Origin: COE1 sp963596435
Lineage (GTDB): Bacteria > Bacillota > Clostridia > Lachnospirales > Lachnospiraceae
Reading direction: 5' to 3'
Assembly (NCBI GenBank): GCA_963596435.1
Contig: CAVBMG010000004.1
Location: 1-64,000, forward strand
Length of the DNA stretch: 64,000 bases
The notes beneath the pieces are model-generated. The model had not been told where the DNA came from and did not search any database. It saw only the letters and a program-made list of their open reading frames with translations. This document shows positions 35,161-43,018 of the stretch, piece after piece. Made by a program: the position numbers and the translations under genes. Position 1 is the stretch's first letter; each line of letters begins with the position of its first letter.

Positions 35161-36498
35161 TTAATTCCCTGTGTCATCCAACAAGTCGCTTAAAGCGAAA
35201 AGCAGAATACCATTCCACTCCGGTGTACGATTCTGTGTCTTCTCCGCTTCCATCCAGGTTCCATCTTCCCCCAGATAACGGATGCCTTCCTCATTTCTGC
35301 CTTCTATATAATGTATGGTATTCTCCATAACTGTCGCATATTCATTGCTCGGTGTAATATAGTCAACGAAGCAGATCAGCAGTATCTTATTCAGATTATC
35401 AGAAATATCTCTTGCATACACGCCAAAAGTATCCTTCTTGGACGCAATGCAGATTTCTTCTGTCTCACTTACCAGCTTCTGCATCAGTCTGGAACAGATA
35501 TCTCTATCCGTATTACGCTCTGTTCCCAGATAGACAATTGCCCCATAAAAGGAAAACCTGTCTTTCATAATATCTGCTTCATGCTGCTTCAGATAAGATA
35601 CTACTACTTCCTGACTCTTCGAGTCTCCTTCTATCCGAAAACGCTGTGCTGCTGCATAAAATCTGGCATTTGCCTGTTTACTGTCGCTTTTCTGTTTCTC
35701 CATCCAGTTCCAGGACTTCCGTGAAGCGTCCAGATATGCCTTGGCTGCTTTCTCATCATATTTGCCAAATACATTATGATACATTGCCATAATACCACAA
35801 AATACGGCAGTTGCTTCATAATCTTCATAAATACTTCCCGTATCGGCATCCTGTACAGATAACATCCAGTCTGCTGAGTTAAGCAATTGAGGAACCAGTG
35901 TCTTATTTTCTTCAAATACACTGCCGTGGCACTGTAATGCCAGCAGCATGGCATGCATGCCAAATCCCAGATTGATAATGCCCTGTGGGCTTTCTTCATA
36001 AGTAAAATGCTGTTCCTGCTCCATCAACGCCTGAAACAAGTCCCGATATACCTGCTCTCCTATGGAAAATGTATAGGAGCGCCCGATTCCATCTGTTTCT
36101 ATATAATATGTACCTTCCACAGTAAAATCAGAGAAATCTCCCTTGCTGACAGTCTGTGTACCTGCTTCATCATATGCTGTCTTCGTGATAGTACCGGTAT
36201 AGACAACCTCTCTGGACTGTTCCTCTACAATACGAAACTCATCAGATAGATGCTCTCCAAGGAAAAGCACCTTCTTATCTCTATGGGGCAGATAGCCTTC
36301 TCTGTCCAACAGTACTCTTACTCTGCTTACAGGAAGCTCATATGTGACCTCTGACTGATACAGGGGCTGTGATACGGTCTGTACTGATATATTATTAGAC
36401 TGTGGCTGCCCCTGTACTGCGGCTGCTGCCGTATTGCCGCAGCCTGACAAGAGCATACAGACAGTCAGATACAGACAAAGTAATCTGTTTCTTCTCAT
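35161..36498 (-). CDS. GH9-like lipoprotein lacking the usual catalytic motif
   Basis: A 445-residue lipoprotein (lipobox LLSGCGNT). Residues about 55-150 form an immunoglobulin-like domain as found before GH9 cellulase modules (RVLLDREGYLPHRDKKVLF, then DFSDFTVEGTYYIETDGIGR). The rest resembles the alpha/alpha barrel of GH9. However, the DAGD motif with the catalytic bases is absent, and the segment between YRDLFQALMEQ and FGMHAMLLAL seems to lack the corresponding stretch. The end, RTPEWNGILLFALSDLL, aligns with the region of the catalytic Glu. It may be an inactive glycan-binding protein or a diverged enzyme. Confidence 0.6.
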   Translation of the reverse strand: MRRNRLLCLYLTVCMLLSGCGNTAAAAVQGQPQSNNISVQTVSQPLYQSEVTYELPVSRVRVLLDREGYLPHRDKKVLFLGEHLSDEFRIVEEQSREVVYTGTITKTAYDEAGTQTVSKGDFSDFTVEGTYYIETDGIGRSYTFSIGEQVYRDLFQALMEQEQHFTYEESPQGIINLGFGMHAMLLALQCHGSVFEENKTLVPQLLNSADWMLSVQDADTGSIYEDYEATAVFCGIMAMYHNVFGKYDEKAAKAYLDASRKSWNWMEKQKSDSKQANARFYAAAQRFRIEGDSKSQEVVVSYLKQHEADIMKDRFSFYGAIVYLGTERNTDRDICSRLMQKLVSETEEICIASKKDTFGVYARDISDNLNKILLICFVDYITPSNEYATVMENTIHYIEGRNEEGIRYLGEDGTWMEAEKTQNRTPEWNGILLFALSDLLDDTGN

Positions 36499-36574
36499 TT
36501 ACGTACCTCAATAACAATTTTCTCCTATTGTACACGCATTTTAGTGACAAGTAAATACGCAAGTCTGATAAGAA

Positions 36575-37441
36575 TTACTCCATTCTGCTCAGCGGATTCA
36601 CTGGCTGTCCATCCTTGGTCAGCTTAAAATACACATTACTGCCTTCTACAGAATAATAAATGGTGGGCTTGGCAACTTTACCCACAATATCTCCTGCCGA
36701 TACTACATCTCCCTCTGCTAATGTGATATCTGTCAGCTGTCCATAGGTAAGCTCATATCCATTTCCAAGATCAAATAAAATACTGTTTCCAGTCTGGGTA
36801 TCATAATATACCTTCTCTACTACACCATCTGCCGCTGCCGTAATCGTCTCATCCGGTGTCGCTGCAATGACAATGGCAGGACTGTAGCGGTATTGCTGCA
36901 TTGTTGCAAAATACACCGCCTTGTCCATGCTGTAGTTGACCAGCACTTCTCCTACAATAGGCCATTGCAGTACATCTCCTTCTCCAAAGGAAGGCTCTGC
37001 CACAGCATTTTGTGTCTCTGATTGTGCAATGACAGTTTCCTCTACGGGGTCTTCCTGCACTACAGAGGATGACTCTCCTGCTATATCCTCACCGAATCTG
37101 GCATCTGTCATCTCATTTCTGCCTGCATTCCTTAGGTCTTCTGCCTTTTGCCTGTCATTGGTCACGCCTGCAGAATTCGCCTCGGTATACTGCGGGTCCA
37201 CATCCATGTCATCATTCTGACTCAGTTCCTGGTCATTTCCAAATCTCTCATCAGCCAACTGCTGTTCCTGTGCCTGCTTTTCTATCTGAGCAAAATCTAT
37301 TCGATTGTCATCCTCTCTGGAATCTCCTATGGACGCCATATAGACTCCCGTCAATGTAAGGGCTGACAGCACAAAGACAGAGGCTGCGATCATACACACC
37401 TTCTCCTTCTGTAAAGGACGCTTGTTGTTACGTCTGTTCAT
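36575..37441 (-). CDS. SpoIIQ-like M23-domain protein
   Basis: A 288-residue protein with a basic N terminus, one membrane helix (residues about 15-37), an acidic Gln/Asp-rich linker and a C-terminal LytM/M23 domain (about 155-280). It directly follows spoIID, as spoIIQ-type genes do in clostridia, and a sigma-F/G-like promoter precedes it. SpoIIQ is a forespore membrane protein that forms a channel with SpoIIIAH. The metal-binding M23 residues look lost: the first His/Asp positions read SPAIVIAA (S187, V191) and the HxH positions read N269 and Y271. It is therefore probably non-catalytic. Confidence 0.75.
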   Translation of the reverse strand: MNRRNNKRPLQKEKVCMIAASVFVLSALTLTGVYMASIGDSREDDNRIDFAQIEKQAQEQQLADERFGNDQELSQNDDMDVDPQYTEANSAGVTNDRQKAEDLRNAGRNEMTDARFGEDIAGESSSVVQEDPVEETVIAQSETQNAVAEPSFGEGDVLQWPIVGEVLVNYSMDKAVYFATMQQYRYSPAIVIAATPDETITAAADGVVEKVYYDTQTGNSILFDLGNGYELTYGQLTDITLAEGDVVSAGDIVGKVAKPTIYYSVEGSNVYFKLTKDGQPVNPLSRME

Positions 37442-37499
37442 ACTAACACCTTGCCTTTCTCTAATCTGCTTCTGGGACGTAGGTACAAGTACCTCGTAT

Positions 37500-37531
37500 T
37501 AGTATGATTGCCTGTATTTCTAAATCTATTC
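37500..37531 (-). promoter_or_regulatory. Candidate forespore (sigma-F/sigma-G) promoter of the spoIIQ-like gene
   Basis: Minus-strand GAATA (37527-37531), 14 bases, GGCAATCATACTA (37500-37512). The -10 combines the GG start of sigma-F sites with a CATACTA resembling sigma-G. spoIIQ is sigma-F-dependent in Bacillus. A small AGGTAC-AA-GTACCT hairpin follows in the leader. Confidence 0.4.
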
Positions 37532-38416
37532 ACATGCATTATATTTTTTGTCCAGCATTATATCTTTGTAAAAATATTCCAGTATCTGCCGATATTCCAT
37601 TCCCTGCGCATCCAGCCTGGCTCCATGGCACACATCAAACCCTATCCCATGACCTATCCCTCTGGTTCTTATCATAATAAGATCCTCTTGTTCCTCCCAG
37701 TCAAAATCGGGCGACCGCAGCTCCAATGCCTGACACAGAGCATCCGCTGTCAGTACCATTTCTTCTCCAGTACAATGTATAACCTTCACATATCCGCTAT
37801 CGTCACGTTCCAGCTCCATATCCTGTAAACTGTTGCAGAATTTCCATCCACTGATTTCTTTGATTCTGGCATAAAAATCCTTTTTGCGGTAATGATATTG
37901 AAAAAGATACTCTTTATCATAGAGATTGTCACTACAGTCCACACTTTTAAAAAAAGGCAGCCCTGTATCTCTGGTCTTGCCACTGCTCATATAGAAAAAA
38001 GGAGCGGGAATCACTTCTCCTTCATACGTAAGTACGATTCCTGCCGTATCTGCAACTGCCTGCTGCATATGATCTGTTATTTCATCCCTGCATGCCATTC
38101 CTGTATCTTCAAGGATAAGCTGCTCCGGTCTGTTCTCCTGCTGCCATTTATAGACCAGATTGGTGCGGCATATGACAGCCGCTGCCCGATACAGTTCTTC
38201 TCCCTTCTGATCTGCCAGCATGGAAGACATCATAAAGGGCAGCACCTCCTCCGGGTCATAGCAGTAACTTCCATTCTGCATCTCCACAATAACAGAAAAA
38301 CCCGCCGTAGAAGCCATCCTTTCTTCCCTTTGTGGTCTTTCATCTTCTGTCATAAACAGATTACCAAGCAAAGGAAAGCATAACAGGATTGCCAACAGGC
38401 GGGATAATTTCTTCAT
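37526..38416 (-). CDS. spoIID: Stage II sporulation protein D (SpoIID/LytB family)
   Basis: A 296-residue membrane-anchored protein with an N-terminal hydrophobic helix. The SpoIID domain is recognised by RAAAVICRTNL and the C-terminal RGIGHGIGFDVCHGARLDAQ with YRQILEYFYKDI. In Bacillus it is a lytic transglycosylase that drives engulfment with SpoIIP and SpoIIM. The position of the catalytic Glu, 18 residues before the Arg of the CRTN motif, holds Met66 here, so activity is doubtful. The ATG at 38416 fits the signal helix; a GTG four codons earlier is less likely. A sigma-E-like promoter lies upstream. Confidence 0.88.
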   Translation of the reverse strand: MKKLSRLLAILLCFPLLGNLFMTEDERPQREERMASTAGFSVIVEMQNGSYCYDPEEVLPFMMSSMLADQKGEELYRAAAVICRTNLVYKWQQENRPEQLILEDTGMACRDEITDHMQQAVADTAGIVLTYEGEVIPAPFFYMSSGKTRDTGLPFFKSVDCSDNLYDKEYLFQYHYRKKDFYARIKEISGWKFCNSLQDMELERDDSGYVKVIHCTGEEMVLTADALCQALELRSPDFDWEEQEDLIMIRTRGIGHGIGFDVCHGARLDAQGMEYRQILEYFYKDIMLDKKYNACE

Positions 38417-38443
38417 ATATACCTGCACAGTTCGTTATTGCAT

Positions 38444-38471
38444 AGTATATGAATCCTATTCTTATTTATTC
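38444..38471 (-). promoter_or_regulatory. Candidate sigma-E promoter of spoIID
   Basis: Minus-strand GAATAAA (38465-38471), 13 bases, CATATACT (38444-38451). Both boxes keep the sigma-E cores. The -35 lies inside the end of the acyltransferase gene. Confidence 0.5.
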
Positions 38472-40129
38472 CTGATTCGTTTGATTCCACTTATCAGTTT
38501 ATCAAATAAAACGCTGCACACTATTACTACTGTATTGTCATATATAATTCCAAGTACGAGACTGACCGCAAAGGCAAGCATCACCGTTACAGCAATACCA
38601 CCTATACAGCCAAATCGTAGTGCAGTTATATGGAATTTGCCCTGCACAATGACAAACAACGCATACCAGTGAATCAGGATAATTGCATAACTGTATCTGG
38701 AACATAAGCGGATAACTGCATTGTCTTTGCCAACGAACCAGCTTTTATGGCGAAGCATCAGTGCAAAGATACCACAGGAGAGCAGCTGCAACGTAATGGC
38801 ATTATTATAAACATAATTCATATTGGCAGAATTTAGAAATACCACAACAACTGACACAATAAATGTCACAACAGCTGCTGTCATGATTTTCTTATCATAG
38901 CTTCTGGTCTGGTCTTTTGTCATGATATATCCCATAAGGAATACGCCTTCCCATCCGGCAAGGAAAGTAGATATACCAAAACCAATTCCTGCCAATGGCA
39001 GATACAGCGTTAATGCGTTGCATACCAGAATAACAACCGCCATTGCAAACAGCATTTTATCAGTAAGATGCTGCACCATAACGCGGAAAAATGGTGTAAT
39101 CAGGTACAAAGCCACTATCGTATAGATCAGCCACAGATGCGGTCCTACATCTGGTGCGCCTGTCAGGATTCTTTTAAATGCTACACCCAGATTTTTTGGT
39201 GGCAGGAATCCCACCTCATGATTCAGAGACAATAACAGTAAATAATAGGCAATTAAAGGAATGATGACCTTGGATGCCCTTCTTATATAGAAAGAACCCA
39301 CTGATTCTTCTTTGCGGGAGTTTAGCAAAAGTGCGCCAGATAACATGACATAGATCACATTACAGCTCAAACCAAGTGTCAGACCACCTACCAGGATCAG
39401 CCGTTTCCAGTCAGCATCAGCCAGATCCACCATCGGGGAACAGGCATGAGCCAGTATGACCAGTACTGCTGCCAGTACACGCATATAATCCCAGTGCACC
39501 TCTCTGGAGGTCTGATTCTGATTCTTGCCGGATAATTGCAGCATATAATTGTGTAATCCCATTTCCCCGGCTCTTACCTTATGCGCCCAGAAGACAAGCA
39601 ATATGACGAGCAATGTCACAGGGAAATATATAAGACATTGATGTAAAGTGTCTGCTGATATTACCGGACTAACCTTAGTCTCACCTGCATATACTGTTAT
39701 TTCATATAAAATAAAATCACCATCTATATCCAGTCTGAAAGAATCATACTCACCTAACGGTATTGGAATACTGCAAAACGTTCTGCCTGACTCTATAACA
39801 GTCTGGAAGGAATGTTTCTCTGTGTAATTTTCTCCGGCTTTTGCATAGAAGACCTGTACCGGCAGCTCTTCACTGTTATTGGCATTGCAAGAAATGCACA
39901 TTCCTCCCACTGTTCCCTCTGATTTCAGATATAACTGTGGATCTTCACCAGTTACTTTATATATATGATTATCCACTTCGTAATTTGATACACCTACATA
40001 GGAATCCTCTCCTATCGTAGCCTCCTGCCCCTGAAAGGTATATTGATATTCCAGATTCTTCCAGAAAATTATTCCCCAGCTTATCAATACGATAACAGCC
40101 AGCACTTCCCATTGCATACGTTTCTTCAT
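38462..40129 (-). CDS. Acyltransferase 3 family membrane protein
   Basis: A 555-residue protein with an N-terminal helix, an extracytoplasmic beta domain of about 140 residues, another helix, and a C-terminal acyltransferase-3 domain of about ten membrane helices starting REVHWDYMRVLAAVLVILAH. The conserved His of that motif is present (ILAHACSP). Such enzymes O-acetylate or otherwise acylate surface glycans. The target is unknown. The extra N-terminal domain may bind the glycan. Confidence 0.85.
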   Translation of the reverse strand: MKKRMQWEVLAVIVLISWGIIFWKNLEYQYTFQGQEATIGEDSYVGVSNYEVDNHIYKVTGEDPQLYLKSEGTVGGMCISCNANNSEELPVQVFYAKAGENYTEKHSFQTVIESGRTFCSIPIPLGEYDSFRLDIDGDFILYEITVYAGETKVSPVISADTLHQCLIYFPVTLLVILLVFWAHKVRAGEMGLHNYMLQLSGKNQNQTSREVHWDYMRVLAAVLVILAHACSPMVDLADADWKRLILVGGLTLGLSCNVIYVMLSGALLLNSRKEESVGSFYIRRASKVIIPLIAYYLLLLSLNHEVGFLPPKNLGVAFKRILTGAPDVGPHLWLIYTIVALYLITPFFRVMVQHLTDKMLFAMAVVILVCNALTLYLPLAGIGFGISTFLAGWEGVFLMGYIMTKDQTRSYDKKIMTAAVVTFIVSVVVVFLNSANMNYVYNNAITLQLLSCGIFALMLRHKSWFVGKDNAVIRLCSRYSYAIILIHWYALFVIVQGKFHITALRFGCIGGIAVTVMLAFAVSLVLGIIYDNTVVIVCSVLFDKLISGIKRIRNK

Positions 40130-40184
40130 ATTTTATTGACCATGCCTTTCCATCCTTTGAAGCTTCAAACAATTCCAGTGTATC

Positions 40185-40216
40185 AAAAAAGGCGAAAGCA
40201 GTCTACCGCTTTCGCC
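40185..40216 (-). terminator. Intrinsic terminator of the chemoreceptor gene
   Basis: Minus-strand GGCGAAAGC (40208-40216), loop, GCTTTCGCC (40191-40199), then six T. It lies about 30 bases after the stop at 40247. Confidence 0.93.
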
Positions 40217-40246
40217 CCGATTCTGATTCTTACACTATTTGTCTGT

Positions 40247-41716
40247 TTAATAGGTCTGCAGATCCTTCGCAAGCTCATAGATTGCTTCAAAAATCTGTCT
40301 GCACTTTGCTACCTCACCTACTGTGACATTTGAATTGTTCAAGCCCTCACTGGAAGCAGCCGCAACTTCTTCACTGGTAGCTGAAAGCTGCGTTATATGG
40401 TCATAAATCACATTAGAAGAGGATAGGGTACGCTCCATGCTCTCCTTTACATCATTGATATAGCCGGAAAGAATTTTCACTTCATTCTCCACCTGCTCGA
40501 ATCTTTCCATACTCTCTGTAATCAGCTCATTCTGCTTGGCTACGCTGCCAGCTGAATCACGGATGCTCTCATTTACATGTCTGGTGTCTTCGTTCAGCTC
40601 CTTGATAATGTTAGTTATATTCGTAGAAGCGTTCTTCGTATCCTCTGACAGTGTCCTGATTTCTTCTGCAACAACTGAAAAACCACGTCCGGCTTCTCCT
40701 GCTCTGGCTGCCTCAATAGAAGCATTCAATGCCAGCAGATTAGTCTGGTTGGAAATACTGATAATAGAATCTACAAAGCCTGCTACCTGTCCTACCTTTT
40801 TCGTCAGCTCCTCAATTACACTCTCCATAGCTGCACTGCACTGGCTGACATTATCTGCCTGGACTCCCAGCTCCTGCATGGAATTGACACCGGCTTCCAC
40901 AGTGCCTGATACTTTATCAGAGGATGCTATCATCTCATTTGCCAGCTCCTGTGCATGCTCAGAATTCTCACGGATCTCACCGCATATCTCTGCTTCACCC
41001 TGTATCGCCTCTGCTGTGCTCTCAGTACTTCCGGCTATATTCTCTATGGATGTATGACTGTTGGACAGACTCGATTCAAGCGTATCCAGCATATCCATTG
41101 CTTCTCCGAAATGCTTCATGATATTATCAGCAACCTGAAGCATAAGCTTGTGGCTCTCTTCCTGCTTCTTAGCCGCTTCCAGAATTTCGTCCATATTCTC
41201 TTTATTGAACTGTACCAAAAGCTTCGTACATCTGATAGAGGCATATCCTACCAAAAAGCTGACCAGTACAGCAACGAACATTGTCGCACCATTGGTACTT
41301 CCATCCTGCAGGCTGGCTGTATGTGTCACCAGACGCAGCAGATTCGCTGCAATGATCACTGCATTACTCCATATCACTGTCTTAATATTCAGGTATACGA
41401 TTGCTGTAAACAGGATAGGAAATGCATACATACAATTGTCCTCTGTAACAGATACCAGTCTGAGTATCAGATATACTCCTAATGCTGCTCCCAGCATCCC
41501 ATCCGCACATATATGGCTGTCTCTTTTACTAACAAAAAGTACAACATTAACAATAATTGCTGCTAATGAACCTATAAGCTGCACATATGTAGATACAGAC
41601 ACCTGCTCCGGATATGTCTTCATATATACCACTAGTGTAAAGAATACATATGCCATGATTAGTGTCAGTACCGGAAATACTATCGTATTGGCTCGTTTAT
41701 ACTGTTTCTGTGTCAT
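40247..41716 (-). CDS. Methyl-accepting chemotaxis-type protein with multi-helix membrane domain
   Basis: A 489-residue receptor. Residues 1-190 contain about six membrane helices with very short loops and no extracellular sensing domain, so it probably senses membrane state or an intramembrane ligand. The cytoplasmic part is a signalling coiled coil with the canonical tip QTNLLALNASIEAARAGEAG. No HAMP domain is evident. The ATG follows AGGAGG. It likely signals to CheA, whose gene is not in the window. Confidence 0.9.
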   Translation of the reverse strand: MTQKQYKRANTIVFPVLTLIMAYVFFTLVVYMKTYPEQVSVSTYVQLIGSLAAIIVNVVLFVSKRDSHICADGMLGAALGVYLILRLVSVTEDNCMYAFPILFTAIVYLNIKTVIWSNAVIIAANLLRLVTHTASLQDGSTNGATMFVAVLVSFLVGYASIRCTKLLVQFNKENMDEILEAAKKQEESHKLMLQVADNIMKHFGEAMDMLDTLESSLSNSHTSIENIAGSTESTAEAIQGEAEICGEIRENSEHAQELANEMIASSDKVSGTVEAGVNSMQELGVQADNVSQCSAAMESVIEELTKKVGQVAGFVDSIISISNQTNLLALNASIEAARAGEAGRGFSVVAEEIRTLSEDTKNASTNITNIIKELNEDTRHVNESIRDSAGSVAKQNELITESMERFEQVENEVKILSGYINDVKESMERTLSSSNVIYDHITQLSATSEEVAAASSEGLNNSNVTVGEVAKCRQIFEAIYELAKDLQTY

Positions 41717-42029
41717 TTTATCATCCTCCTAGTCTGACTTTACATATTATTATCTATCTTTTGCATATAATATGTGTAATATTGTGTCTTTTGATGCATT
41801 TGCATCATTATTTTTAGTTTTATCCTACCACCATTTTGGGCAAAAGTATAGTAAAATACACAAAAAGTGCATTTTATGCATAATTTTGTATATGTGATAC
41901 TTTACTCTTCATTAAAATAATCGAGATTCGTTTAGTCATTAGTCAAATATTATAGCATTGACTTTATATTTTTATTATATTATGATAGTGGATATATAAA
42001 GTAAATGAATTGATAAAGGATTTGATGAT
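41717..42029. other. Intergenic regulatory region, divergent
   Basis: These 313 AT-rich bases hold no credible gene. They contain an inverted repeat, TGATGCA-TT-TGCATCA (41792-41807), and the promoter of the arsR-type gene (41958-41986). No clear promoter for the chemoreceptor stands out. Confidence 0.7.
41958..41986 (+). promoter_or_regulatory. Promoter of the ArsR-type regulator gene
   Basis: TTGACT (41958-41963), 17 bases, TATGAT (41981-41986). Close to the housekeeping consensus, about 44 bases before the ATG. Confidence 0.7.
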
Positions 42030-42962
42030 ATGCTGTATTTTCAATCTATTGGTGAAGCAGAAGCTGTGTTCAAGGCTCTCAGCACACCTATGCGTCTGAA
42101 AATCATGGAAATGATCTATCAGAATGATTCCCTGAGCATGAACGATCTGGCAGAGGCACTGGGATTAACAAACGGCGCGATATCCATGCATGTAAGCAAG
42201 CTGGAAGAAGCAGATCTGGTAAAGATTAAAACAACCTCCGGTAAAAGAGGCACTATGAAGATTGTACGTCCTAAATATGACAGATTGATGATAGACTTAG
42301 CTCCTTTAAAAGAGCCTAGGCACTGTTATACAGACGATATCCGTGTAGGTTACTACACTGCATGTCATGGCACTCCTACCTGTGGGCTTGCTACCGGTAA
42401 GGAGATCATCGGTTCTCTGGATGATCCACGTGTTTTCTCTTTCCCGGACAGATTCAATGCAGGTATTCTGTGGTTTACAAGCGGATATGTGGAATATAAC
42501 CTTCCTAATCATCTACAGCCCGGACAGACTTTGAATGAATTGCAGATTTCTTTTGAAATATCTTCTGAATGCCCAAGCACCAACGAAGATTATCCTTCCG
42601 ATATTTATTTTTCTATCAACGGCATCCCTCTTGGCATGTGGATCAGTCCCGGTGATTACGGTGCAAGGAGAGGATATGTTTCACCTGCCTGGTGGTCTGA
42701 AACACTGAACCAATATGGTCTGCTCAAGACCCTGATCATCAATAACGAAGGCACTTTCATGGATGGTACAAAGAAGCTCTCCGATATAACGATTCAGGAG
42801 CTTAACATTGACTATAACAGTTATATCACTTTTCGATTTGAAGTTCCCAAGGATACTGCTAACTGTGGAGGCTGCACACTGTTTGGCGAAGATTTCGGTG
42901 ATCACAACCAGGCAATCCGCATCAAAGCCTATTATGATGAAGAGAAAGAAAACGAGAATTGA
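42030..42962 (+). CDS. ArsR-type winged-helix regulator with large C-terminal sensing domain
   Basis: A 310-residue protein. Residues 1-90 form an ArsR-type winged helix (FKALSTPMRLKIMEMIY, LGLTNGAISMHVSKLEEADL). The remaining 220 residues, much longer than in normal ArsR proteins, look beta-rich (GILWFTSGYVEYNLP, DIYFSINGIPLGMWISPGDY) and could bind sugar. Cysteines at 112, 118, 279 and 282 (ACHGTPTC and NCGGC) could form a metal or disulfide site. It faces the GH42 gene across a terminator and may control the glycan locus. Confidence 0.75.
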   Translation: MLYFQSIGEAEAVFKALSTPMRLKIMEMIYQNDSLSMNDLAEALGLTNGAISMHVSKLEEADLVKIKTTSGKRGTMKIVRPKYDRLMIDLAPLKEPRHCYTDDIRVGYYTACHGTPTCGLATGKEIIGSLDDPRVFSFPDRFNAGILWFTSGYVEYNLPNHLQPGQTLNELQISFEISSECPSTNEDYPSDIYFSINGIPLGMWISPGDYGARRGYVSPAWWSETLNQYGLLKTLIINNEGTFMDGTKKLSDITIQELNIDYNSYITFRFEVPKDTANCGGCTLFGEDFGDHNQAIRIKAYYDEEKENEN

Positions 42963-42963
42963 C

Positions 42964-43008
42964 AAAGCCCTGCCGAATACCATATTGCAGGTACTACGGC
43001 AGGGTTTT
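42964..43008. terminator. Bidirectional terminator between arsR-type and GH42 genes
   Basis: CCCTGCCG (42968-42975) with CGGCAGGG (42997-43004), flanked by AAA and TTTT, with an inner TACC/GGTA stem. Confidence 0.85.
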
Positions 43009-43018
43009 CTTATTCGGT

